Assembly: GCA_029065825.1 (NCBI GenBank)
Contig: JAIEHQ010000155.1
Location: 1 to 8,959 of the forward strand
DNA length: 8,959 bases
From: Alistipes sp.
GTDB lineage: Bacteria; Bacteroidota; Bacteroidia; Bacteroidales; Rikenellaceae
Reading direction: 5' to 3'
Shown here: positions 1 through 6,153 of the stretch, one piece after another
How the letters are laid out: every line of letters begins with the position of its first letter
How positions within the stretch are numbered: the first letter of the stretch is position 1
Made by a program: the position numbers and the translations under genes
The notes under the pieces: model-generated
Told to the model about the DNA's origin: nothing
Seen by the model: only the letters and a program-made list of their open reading frames with translations
Databases searched by the model: none

Positions 1-1622
1 TCGCACACCAGTTCGGCATCCTTCATCGACTTGCCGATGCCGAAGAAGCCCTCCGCCCGATCGACGTAGAGCTTGGCGTTGGTCACGGCGACCTTCGTCG
101 CCTCGATCGAGTCGAACTCCCGCAGCTCGGAGCGGCGCTCGCGTCCCGCGCCGTATTTTTCGCGGATGCGGCGGTAATAGGCCACCGCATATTCGGTCAG
201 ATGGGCCAGATGATGCTGCGTTTCGGCGATCTGCTGTTCGATCTGCCGGATCTCGTTGTCGGACTTCTCCGTGTCGTAGCGCGAGATGCGGATGAAGCGC
301 AGTTCGGTAAGACGCTGGATGTCCTCCGGAGTGACGGCCCGGCGCAGGCAGCCGATAAACGGCTCCAGCCCCTTGCCGACGGCCTCGTATGCGGCCTCGC
401 GCGTGCGGCACCCCTCGATCAGCTGATAAAGTTTATTGACGATGAAGATCCGCTCCAGGGAGGCCGCATGCCACGCCTCGTTCAGCTCGCCGAGGCGGAT
501 CTCCAGTTCCAGACCGAGCAGTTCGCGGGTGTGTTCGGCCGAGCGGCGCAGGATCTCGCTCACGCCCAGGAAATGGGGCTTCTCTTCCCAGATCACGCAG
601 GAGTTGGGGGCGATCGACACCTCGCAGTCGGTAAAGGCGTAGAGCGCGTCGATGGTCTTGTCGGAAGATTCGTCGGGCGATACCTGGATCACGATCTCCA
701 CCTTGTCGGCCGTATTGTCATCGACCTTGCGGATTTTGATCTTCCCCTTCTCGTTGGCCTTCACGATCGACTCCTTGATCGATTCGGTGGTCGTGCCGTA
801 AGGGATCTCGGTAATGGCCAGCGTCCGCTTGTCGATCTTCGAAATGCGGGCCCTCACCTTGACGGCACCGCCGCGCAGGCCGTCGTTATAGCGGCTCACG
901 TCGATCAGACCGCCGGTCGGGAAGTCGGGATAGAGCACGAACTCCCGCCCCTCGAGGTGGGCGACCGCCGCGTCGATAAGCTCCAGGAAGTTGTGGGGCA
1001 GGATCTTCGAGGCCAGGCCGACGGCGATGCCGTCGGCACCCTGGGCCAGCAGCAGCGGGAACTTCACGGGCAACGTCACCGGCTCCTCGTTGCGTCCGTC
1101 GTAGGAGCGCATCCACTCGGTGGTCTTCCTGTTGAAGACCACCTCCAGCGCGAACTTCGAAAGACGCGCCTCGATGTAACGGCCGGCCGCCGCGTCGTCG
1201 CCCGTGAGGATATTGCCCCAGTTGCCCTGGCAGTCGATCAGCAGATCCTTCTGCCCCAGCTGCACGAGCGCATCCTTGATCGAGGCATCGCCGTGCGGGT
1301 GGTACTGCATGGTCTGGCCCACGATGTTGGCCACCTTGTTGTAGCGCCCGTCATCGACCGACTTCATCGCGTGCAGAATGCGCCGCTGCACCGGCTTCAG
1401 ACCGTCCTGCACGTGCGGCACGGCACGCTCCAGTATCACGTACGAAGCGTAGTCGAGGAACCAGTTGCGGTACATTCCCGTCAGCTTGCGCACCCCGCCC
1501 TCGTCGGTCAGCAGGCGGTCGTAGCGCCCCCTTTCGGCCGGGGACTCCTCCGCACGGACCTTCCGCGCCTCTTCGGCCGGGGACTCCTCCACCGGCCTCT
1601 TGTCTTCCATCTCCTCGCTCAT
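1..1622 (-). CDS. parC: DNA topoisomerase IV subunit A (ParC), 3' end cut by window edge
   Basis: This is the breakage-reunion subunit of topoisomerase IV, which with ParE decatenates daughter chromosomes and relaxes supercoils in the cytoplasm. The frame is open from an ATG at 1622 to the window edge (540 codons plus two bases). An acidic, low-complexity N-terminal extension (about residues 1-34) precedes the winged-helix domain. The quinolone-region motif YHPHGDASIKDAL is at about 107-119, and the catalytic tyrosine is Tyr149, next to Arg148, in GRYIEARLSK. EIPYGTTT and a helical coiled-coil region (EIRQIEQQIAETQHHL) follow. The last visible residues, around YVDRAEGFFGIGKSMKDAELVC, look like the start of the C-terminal beta-pinwheel, which lies outside the window. 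Family members are usually 850-900 residues, so roughly 40% is missing by truncation only. The start is 16 bases after the parE stop; a second Met (residue 5) is possible. ParC rather than GyrA is inferred from the parE neighbour and the DASI-type motif. Confidence 0.95.
   Translation of the reverse strand, partial: MSEEMEDKRPVEESPAEEARKVRAEESPAERGRYDRLLTDEGGVRKLTGMYRNWFLDYASYVILERAVPHVQDGLKPVQRRILHAMKSVDDGRYNKVANIVGQTMQYHPHGDASIKDALVQLGQKDLLIDCQGNWGNILTGDDAAAGRYIEARLSKFALEVVFNRKTTEWMRSYDGRNEEPVTLPVKFPLLLAQGADGIAVGLASKILPHNFLELIDAAVAHLEGREFVLYPDFPTGGLIDVSRYNDGLRGGAVKVRARISKIDKRTLAITEIPYGTTTESIKESIVKANEKGKIKIRKVDDNTADKVEIVIQVSPDESSDKTIDALYAFTDCEVSIAPNSCVIWEEKPHFLGVSEILRRSAEHTRELLGLELEIRLGELNEAWHAASLERIFIVNKLYQLIEGCRTREAAYEAVGKGLEPFIGCLRRAVTPEDIQRLTELRFIRISRYDTEKSDNEIRQIEQQIAETQHHLAHLTEYAVAYYRRIREKYGAGRERRSELREFDSIEATKVAVTNAKLYVDRAEGFFGIGKSMKDAELVC
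1533..1590 (-). repeat. Two-copy direct repeat in the 5' end of parC
   Basis: The same 19 bases occur at 1533-1551 and 1572-1590, a period of 39 bases or exactly 13 codons. In the protein this gives EESPAE at residues 12-17 and again at 25-30 within the acidic N-terminal extension, before the conserved winged-helix domain. The in-frame period points to a local tandem duplication whose remainder has diverged. Confidence 0.75.
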
Positions 1623-1638
1623 AAATCGCTCGTTATTT

Positions 1639-3507
1639 TCATCCGATCGCCAGGTCGCCCTCGATCAGATCCTCCTCGACGCGCAGGTTGTCGATGATGA
1701 ATCCCTGCCGTTCGTTGGTATTTTTTCCCATGTAAAACTCCAGCATGTCGTGGATCGGGTCGTCCTTCGTGAGACGCACCTTGTCCAGCCGCATCCCCTC
1801 GCCGATGAACTCCCGGAACTCATCGGGCGAAATCTCGCCCAGACCTTTGAACCGCGTGATCTCGGCGCTGCTGCCGCAGCGGACGATCGCCCGGTTCTTC
1901 TCCTCCTCCGAATAGCAGTAGTGGGTCTCCTTCTTGTTGCGCACGCGGAACAGCGGCGTCTGCAGCACGAAGAGGTGGCCGCCCCGGATCACGTCGGGGA
2001 AGAACTGCAGGAAGAAGGTCAGCAGCAGCAGCCTGATGTGCATGCCATCGACATCGGCATCGGTGGCGATGACCACCTTGTTGTAGCGGAGGTTGTCCAT
2101 GTCCTCCTCGATGTTGAGGGCCGCCTGCAGCAGATTGAACTCCTCGTTCTCATAGACGATCTTCTTGGTCAGTCCGAAGCTGTTGAGCGGCTTGCCCCGC
2201 AGCGAAAAGACTGCCTGCGTGCGCACGTCGCGGCTCTTGGTAATGGAACCCGAGGCGGAGTTTCCCTCCGTGATGAAGATCATCGACTGCTCGGCCAGCT
2301 CGTTCCGGTCGGTCAGGTGGATCTTGCAGTCGCGCAGCTTCTTGTTGTTGAGCGACACCTTCTTGGCCGTCTCGCGCGCCTTTTTCTGTATTCCCGAGAT
2401 CGCCTTGCGCTCCTTCTCGTTCTCAACGATCTTCCGCTGGAGGATCTGGGCCGTCTCCGGGTGCTTGTGCAGGTAGTCGTCCAGGTGCTTGCCCAGGAAG
2501 TCGATGATGAAGTTGCGCAGCGGCACGCCCGGCTCGATCTCCTTCGATCCGAGCTTGATCTTGGTCTGCGACTCGAACACCGGATCGGTCACGCGCACCG
2601 AGACGGCGGCGATGATCGAGGTGCGGATGTCCGACGGATCGTAATCCTTATGGAAAAACTCCTTGATCGTTTTGGCAATGGCCTCGCGGAAGGCCGCCTG
2701 GTGCGTGCCGCCCTGCGAGGTGTACTGACCGTTCACGAACGAATAGTAGCTCTCGCCGTAGCCCGTGCCGTGCGCGATGGCCACCTCGATGTCGGTGCCC
2801 GTCAGCCGGATCGGCGGATAGAGCGGCTCCTCGGTCATGTTCTCGGCGAGCAGATCGAGCAGTCCGTTCTTCGAGACGTAGCTCTTGCCGTTCAACCGGA
2901 ACGTAAGCCCCATGTTGAGGCAGGTGTAGTTGCGCACCATCTGCTCGACATACTCCGGATTGTAGGCGTAGGGACCGAACACCTCGCGATCGACCCGGAA
3001 GCGGATGAGCGTGCCGTTCTTCTCCTCCACGCCGCTCTCCCAGCGGTCGCTCTGCTCAAGACCCTGAGCGAAAGTCACGGTCCGCGCCTCGCCGTCGCGC
3101 ACCGAGCGGGCCGTGAACTCGCTCGAAAGCATATTGACCGCCTTCACGCCGACACCGTTCAGGCCGACCGTCTTCTTGAAGGCCGTGCCGCCGTACTTGC
3201 CGCCGGTGTTCATCTCGCTGACGGCCGCCGCGAGCGACTTGAGCGGAATGCCGCGTCCGTAGTCGCGCACCGTGACCACGTCGTCCTCGACGGTAATGTC
3301 GATCTGGCGGCCGGCACCCATAATGAACTCATCGACCGAGTTATCCACCACCTCCTTGATGAGCACGTAGATACCGTCGTCGGCCTGGGAGCCGTCGCCC
3401 AGCTTGCCGATATACATGCCCGGACGCAGCCGGATATGCTCCCTCGGCGAAAGGGTCACGATGGCATCGTCGCCGTATTCGTTCGCCGTATTTATCATCT
3501 CTGCCAT
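1639..3507 (-). CDS. parE: DNA topoisomerase IV subunit B (ParE), ATPase subunit
   Basis: ParE is the ATP-driven clamp of topoisomerase IV, working in the cytoplasm with ParC. The 622 residues are complete. The GHKL ATPase domain shows KEVVDNSVDEF (Glu52 likely the general base, Asn56 for Mg), DYGRGIPL (82-89) and GLNGVGVKAVNMLS (115-128, ATP lid). The transducer carries the QTK loop (Gln314-Lys316 in FESQTKIKLGS). The TOPRIM domain shows ITEGNSASG (Glu414), the SLRGKPLN region (435-442) and the metal-binding ATDADVDGMH (Asp483, Asp485, Asp487). RFKGLGE (552-558) and the C-terminal TOPRIM segment follow. Every catalytic residue I can check is present. The length fits ParE-type B subunits and there is no large insertion like that of enterobacterial GyrB. 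The start ATG lies 9 bases after the plsC stop and the stop lies 16 bases before parC, so the gene is the middle member of an operon. GyrB is the alternative; the adjacent parC argues for ParE. Confidence 0.95.
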   Translation of the reverse strand: MAEMINTANEYGDDAIVTLSPREHIRLRPGMYIGKLGDGSQADDGIYVLIKEVVDNSVDEFIMGAGRQIDITVEDDVVTVRDYGRGIPLKSLAAAVSEMNTGGKYGGTAFKKTVGLNGVGVKAVNMLSSEFTARSVRDGEARTVTFAQGLEQSDRWESGVEEKNGTLIRFRVDREVFGPYAYNPEYVEQMVRNYTCLNMGLTFRLNGKSYVSKNGLLDLLAENMTEEPLYPPIRLTGTDIEVAIAHGTGYGESYYSFVNGQYTSQGGTHQAAFREAIAKTIKEFFHKDYDPSDIRTSIIAAVSVRVTDPVFESQTKIKLGSKEIEPGVPLRNFIIDFLGKHLDDYLHKHPETAQILQRKIVENEKERKAISGIQKKARETAKKVSLNNKKLRDCKIHLTDRNELAEQSMIFITEGNSASGSITKSRDVRTQAVFSLRGKPLNSFGLTKKIVYENEEFNLLQAALNIEEDMDNLRYNKVVIATDADVDGMHIRLLLLTFFLQFFPDVIRGGHLFVLQTPLFRVRNKKETHYCYSEEEKNRAIVRCGSSAEITRFKGLGEISPDEFREFIGEGMRLDKVRLTKDDPIHDMLEFYMGKNTNERQGFIIDNLRVEEDLIEGDLAIG

Positions 3508-3516
3508 AAAAATTCG

Positions 3517-4245
3517 CTACCGTTCGTTTCTGATTTCGGCCAAAGCCGCGCACATGTCGGCCCGCACCTGCTCCATCAGCTCCTTCGGATCGGCCGCAGC
3601 GACGCGCGCGGCATTCACCGGCGGCAGCACCCGCACCGTGAGCCGGCTGCGCCAGTTGAAAAGGAAATTGGGGCGGATTACCTCCCTCGTTCCGTCGAGC
3701 ACCACCGGCAGGATCGCCGCACCGGCCTCGCGCGCCAGGGTAAAGGCCCCGGCCTTGAAGCGGTGGATCTCGCCGTCGCGCGAGCGGGTCCCTTCGGGGA
3801 AGATCGCCACCGACACCCCGCGCGAAAGCCACCGCCGGCCGTCGCGGATCACCTGTTCCATGGCGGCCGAAGCCCGCCCGCGGTCGATGCAGATATCGCC
3901 GTGCAGCAGCAGGAACTGTCCGAAGAACGGGATCCTGAAGACCTCCCGCTTGGAGACCCAGCGGAAGTTGAGCGGCACGAAGTAGAGCGTCGGAATATCG
4001 ATCATCGCCTGGTGGTTGAGTACGATCACATAGGGCTTGCCGCGCTCCACATGCTCCAGCCCCTCCACCCGGTGCCGCCACAGCGGGGGCACTCCGTAGA
4101 AGATGCGGACCAGCACCCGCGAGAGCTCGTGCACCGCACGGCGGGGCTTGTCGAAAGGCCAGGTAAGGCACAGCGCTACGGCCGAGAGAAGCAGGAACAA
4201 CGTACAGAGCGCTATCAGAAAAAGGTAGAAAAGAGAGCTTAGCAT
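3517..4245 (-). CDS. plsC: 1-acyl-sn-glycerol-3-phosphate acyltransferase (PlsC family)
   Basis: A membrane-bound acyltransferase of the LPLAT/PlsC family, expected to acylate lysophosphatidic acid to phosphatidic acid at the inner membrane. The 242-residue protein has an N-terminal hydrophobic segment (about residues 4-30) followed by a basic stretch. The catalytic HX4D motif is NHQAMID (His78, Asp83), and the glycerophosphate-binding motif FPEGTRS is at 149-155, followed by RFKAGAF (162-168). A VVLDGTREVIRP segment near 181-192 fits the later conserved block. I chose the ATG at 4245, which puts the hydrophobic segment at the N-terminus and leaves about 44 bases of leader after a -7 box at 4296-4303. 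An in-frame GTG at 4281 would add 12 residues of unremarkable sequence and is less likely. It is the first gene of the plsC-parE-parC run. Exact acyl substrate, or a related lipid such as an ornithine or glycine lipid precursor, cannot be told from sequence. Confidence 0.88.
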   Translation of the reverse strand: MLSSLFYLFLIALCTLFLLLSAVALCLTWPFDKPRRAVHELSRVLVRIFYGVPPLWRHRVEGLEHVERGKPYVIVLNHQAMIDIPTLYFVPLNFRWVSKREVFRIPFFGQFLLLHGDICIDRGRASAAMEQVIRDGRRWLSRGVSVAIFPEGTRSRDGEIHRFKAGAFTLAREAGAAILPVVLDGTREVIRPNFLFNWRSRLTVRVLPPVNAARVAAADPKELMEQVRADMCAALAEIRNER

Positions 4246-4295
4246 GCCAACTGCGGAATTAGAGGGAACACCTGCCAACACAGGATTCGCCCCTG

Positions 4296-4303
4296 CAAAA
4301 ATA
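4296..4303 (-). promoter_or_regulatory. Candidate Bacteroidota -7 box for the plsC-parE-parC operon
   Basis: Read on the minus strand this is TATTTTTG, a full match to the TAnnTTTG element used by the primary sigma factor of Bacteroidota. It predicts transcription starting near 4289 and a leader of about 44 bases before the plsC ATG. I do not see a TTTG -33 element at the expected 19-21 base distance (the bases there read GGAT), so the promoter may be weak or helped by an activator. The position between two genes, just ahead of an operon, is what makes it credible. Confidence 0.5.
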
Positions 4304-4393
4304 GGAAAATTTATCGGGTTAGCATCCGCACCGTTCCAATTTTTTCAAGATGCGGAGGCCGCACGGCACACGACCCAACCCCCTGCGACCGAA

Positions 4394-4425
4394 CGGGCGG
4401 CAACCCCCGCAAGGATCGCCGCCCG
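4394..4425 (-). terminator. GC-rich hairpin downstream of lemA, possible terminator
   Basis: CGGGCGGC (4394-4401) and GCCGCCCG (4418-4425) form a perfect 8-base-pair stem with a 16-base loop, 28 bases beyond the lemA stop codon on the minus strand. No run of T follows the stem on that strand, so it is not a classical intrinsic terminator. It could stabilise the lemA 3' end or cooperate with Rho. In a region this rich in GC a stem of this size may also be chance. Confidence 0.3.
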
Positions 4426-4452
4426 CAAAACGTCCGGTCCGGCCGGTTCGGG

Positions 4453-5040
4453 TCAGAAAACGACCTCGGGAGCCTGCAGCGCCCCCTCGTCGGCCGCGAA
4501 ATAGGATTTCTGATCGAATCCGAAGATCCCCGCGAGCAGGTTGGCGGGGAAGCGGCGGATCGAAATATTGAACGCGCGCGTAGCCTCGTTGAAGCGGCTG
4601 CGGGCCACCGCTATGCGGTTCTCCGTCCCCTCCAGCTGCACCTGCAGCTCCATGAAATTACGGCTCGCCTTCAGGTCGGGATACTGCTCCGCGACGGCGA
4701 TCAGCCGTCCGAGCGCCGAGCCGACCTGCTGCTGCGCCTGCTGGAAGCGGGCGATGTTCTCGGGAGTAAGGTCCGCCGCGTCGATTCGGACGGCCGTTGC
4801 CCGGCTGCGGGCCTCGATTACCTCCTCCAGCGTCTCCCGCTCGTGGGCCGCATAGCCCTTGACGACGTTTACCAGGTTGGGGATCAGATCCGCCCGGCGC
4901 TGGTACTGCGCCTCGACATCGGCCCAGGCGGTATCGACCGCCTCCTCGCCCGTCACCATTCTGTTGTAAGCCGTGCAGGAGCCGCTGAAAAGCAGCACCA
5001 CGAGCACGACCGCAACGATCCAAAAGATTTTCTTCATCAT
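4453..5040 (-). CDS. lemA: LemA family protein
   Basis: LemA proteins are small, membrane-anchored, all-helical envelope proteins whose molecular role is unsettled. The 195-residue product has a hydrophobic N-terminal anchor (about residues 4-20) ending in SGSCTAYN. Cys22 could be a relaxed lipobox, but the anchor may equally stay as a transmembrane helix. The family signature RADLIPNLVNVVKGYAAHE is at 49-67, followed by long helices (LEEVIEARSRATAV; ENIARFQQAQQQVGSALGRL; EQYPDLKASRNFMELQVQLEGTENRIAVAR), then RFNEATRAFNISIRRFPANLLAGIFGF and the FAADEGALQAPEV end. Length and order match the family. The reading frame stays open far upstream, but that part overlaps the TPM gene's glycine-rich codons and reads as an Ala-rich shadow. 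I therefore start at the tandem ATGs at 5040/5037, ahead of Lys-Lys and the hydrophobic anchor. The gene follows the TPM gene by 46 bases and is likely co-transcribed with it. Confidence 0.92.
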   Translation of the reverse strand: MMKKIFWIVAVVLVVLLFSGSCTAYNRMVTGEEAVDTAWADVEAQYQRRADLIPNLVNVVKGYAAHERETLEEVIEARSRATAVRIDAADLTPENIARFQQAQQQVGSALGRLIAVAEQYPDLKASRNFMELQVQLEGTENRIAVARSRFNEATRAFNISIRRFPANLLAGIFGFDQKSYFAADEGALQAPEVVF

Positions 5041-5086
5041 TATTTGGGTTTTAAAAGTTGAGTTTCCTAAGATACGCCGGAGCGCC

Positions 5087-6010
5087 CTACCACTTCGAGC
5101 CGGCACCGCCTCCGCCGAAGCTGCCGCCCCCGAATCCTCCGCCGAAACCGCCGCCCGAGGCGCGGCCTCCGCCGAATCCGCCGACCCACATTCCGCCGCC
5201 GCCATTGAGGTGGCCGCCCCCCTGATCGTCACGGGCGCTCTTCGAACGGCGGCGCACCGTATGGCCGCAGCGGCGGCAGCGATAGAGGTATTCGTAGAGA
5301 TCGTAATATTCGGTGTGGGAGACCAGCCGGCGCTCCTGCTGCACCAGAGCGTAGGCCCGGCAGCGGGGGCAGCGGACCGAATGCAGGTAGAGGAGCGTCA
5401 CGAGTGCCAGCAGTACGGCGAGCGCACCGAAGACGAGCAGCAAAACACGTCCGAGGGGAAGCTCTTCGCCGGCATAGTCGTCGTTCGCCCCCAGGTCGAG
5501 TTCGCTCCCCTCCAGCACCGAGGCGACGGCTCGCACGCCCGCGACCAGACCGGCACCGTAGTCCCCCTCCCGGAAGCAGGGAAGCATCCGGGTCGCCTGA
5601 ATCCTCTTGCAGAGCGCATCGGGCAGCACCCCTTCGAGTCCCGGTCCCGTCAGGAACCGCACCTCCCGCCGATCGACTGCGAGCAAAATCCCCAACCCGT
5701 TGTCCGAATCGGCCCGGCCGACACCCCAAGCGGAGAAGAGGCGGTAGGCGAAATCGAAGAGGTCATCCCCGGCGACATCCCCGACCGCCACGACGGCGAC
5801 CTGCGCCAGCCCCTTGTGGCGCAGCCCATAACAGAGGGAGTCGAGCGTGGCGACGGAAGCCGCATCGAGCAGACCGTCGGGATCCGAAACGAAACGGTAG
5901 CGATTCCCGACCTGCACGTTGGGTATGTCGGCCACCCGGTAGGGGTTTCCGGCCCACAGCGGAAGCGCCGCCACGAAGAAAACGAGCGTACAGATAATTT
6001 TTCCCATCAT
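5087..6010 (-). CDS. TPM-domain membrane protein with zinc ribbon and glycine-rich tail (YgcG-like)
   Basis: The 307-residue product has a cleavable signal peptide (about 1-20, ending ALPLWA). A TPM domain (about 36-165) follows, with YRFVSDPDGLLD, VAVVAVGDV, LFDFAYRLFSAWGVG, NGLGILLAVDRREVRFLTGPGLEGVLPD (given in part) and CFREGDYGAGLVAGV. Then come a transmembrane helix (about 188-210), a four-cysteine zinc-ribbon pattern (CPRC at 214-217, CRRC at 245-248) and a tail of about 44 residues rich in Gly, Phe and Ser ending GGGGAGSKW. The expected topology is TPM outside the inner membrane with ribbon and tail in the cytoplasm. TPM relatives include plant TLP18.3/Psb32, linked to phosphatase activity and photosystem repair, and E. 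coli YgcG; activity here is unproven. I place the start at the tandem ATGs 6010/6007 because the signal peptide begins there; an ATG at 6043 would lie upstream of the promoter box. It is first in an operon with lemA, a common pairing. Confidence 0.88.
   Translation of the reverse strand: MMGKIICTLVFFVAALPLWAGNPYRVADIPNVQVGNRYRFVSDPDGLLDAASVATLDSLCYGLRHKGLAQVAVVAVGDVAGDDLFDFAYRLFSAWGVGRADSDNGLGILLAVDRREVRFLTGPGLEGVLPDALCKRIQATRMLPCFREGDYGAGLVAGVRAVASVLEGSELDLGANDDYAGEELPLGRVLLLVFGALAVLLALVTLLYLHSVRCPRCRAYALVQQERRLVSHTEYYDLYEYLYRCRRCGHTVRRRSKSARDDQGGGHLNGGGGMWVGGFGGGRASGGGFGGGFGGGSFGGGGAGSKW
5093..5220 (-). repeat. Low-complexity glycine-codon repeat encoding the TPM protein tail
   Basis: Irregular GGC/GGA/GGT triplets with interspersed Phe and Ser codons encode repeated GGGF and GGFGGG units at residues about 264-305 of the TPM protein. 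The stretch is internally repetitive at the DNA level and is the most likely place in this gene for slippage or length variation between strains. It also creates the long Ala/Pro-rich open frames seen here in other frames. Confidence 0.7.
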
Positions 6011-6012
6011 CA

Positions 6013-6044
6013 CAAAAATAGCCAATCCGGCGGAATGCACCAAA
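6013..6044 (-). promoter_or_regulatory. Consensus Bacteroidota promoter for the TPM-lemA operon
   Basis: On the minus strand TTTG (6041-6044) is followed, after exactly 20 bases, by TATTTTTG (6013-6020). This matches the TTTG-N(19-21)-TAnnTTTG primary promoter known from Bacteroides and relatives. Only two bases separate the -7 box from the first ATG at 6010. Transcription would therefore start at or almost at the start codon, implying a leaderless or near-leaderless message. The alternative is that this is not the promoter used, or that translation starts further inside, but no better start codon keeps the signal peptide. Confidence 0.7.
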
Positions 6045-6116
6045 TATCGGAGCGCTTATTTTCAACACCGGACGCAGCAGGCCGGGCACCCCCGCCGTTT
6101 CGGAACAGAATCGGCC

Positions 6117-6153
6117 CGTGCGTAGCATCCCGGCCTGTCCGCAGCCACGCACG
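6117..6153. repeat. Inverted repeat in the divergent spacer
   Basis: CGTGCGT (6117-6123) and ACGCACG (6147-6153) are perfect 7-base inverted copies separated by 23 bases. The repeat could be an operator or a hairpin in the leader of the efflux operon. The arms are far apart for a typical dimeric repressor site, no T tract follows, and the local GC content makes chance plausible. Confidence 0.25.

Larger units (their letters stand above)
4246..4452. other. Spacer between lemA and plsC
   Basis: These 207 bases separate two minus-strand transcription units. I see no convincing gene. The half nearest lemA is GC-rich and contains a hairpin (4394-4425). The half nearest plsC is AT-rich and contains a TAnnTTTG promoter box (4296-4303) and an A/T tract near 4338-4345. 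A near-palindromic GATGCGG/CCGCATC pair sits around 4323-4356. Short reading frames here show no recognisable protein and are not called. Confidence 0.7.

Noticed and set aside
201..1697. A 498-residue plus-strand open frame antisense to parC
   Set aside because: The minus strand here encodes ParC without interruption, including the catalytic tyrosine motif. The plus-strand product shows no domain and is an antisense shadow.
1600..4242. An 880-residue plus-strand open frame antisense to parE and plsC
   Set aside because: It mirrors codons of two well-conserved genes with complete catalytic motifs. Its own translation is rich in Arg, His, Val and Leu with no recognisable domain, as expected for antisense frames in GC-rich coding DNA.
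4246..4281. GTG start at 4281 extending PlsC by 12 residues
   Set aside because: The ATG at 4245 sits directly before the hydrophobic anchor. The extension adds no conserved sequence and would shorten the leader to about 8 bases.
4338..4358. TGCGGAGGCCGCA stem next to a T tract as a terminator
   Set aside because: On the minus strand the small 5-base-pair stem is followed by TCTTGAAAAAATT, not a T run. On the plus strand the T tract precedes the stem. Neither direction fits an intrinsic terminator.
5093..5220. Possible CRISPR-like or tandem repeat array
   Set aside because: The repetition is irregular, in frame, and encodes the Gly-rich tail of the TPM protein. There are no spacer-like unique segments of constant length.
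5041..5232. Upstream in-frame extension of LemA (64 residues)
   Set aside because: It overlaps the glycine-codon repeat of the TPM gene and reads as Ala/Ser/Glu low complexity. It would bury the hydrophobic anchor inside the protein.
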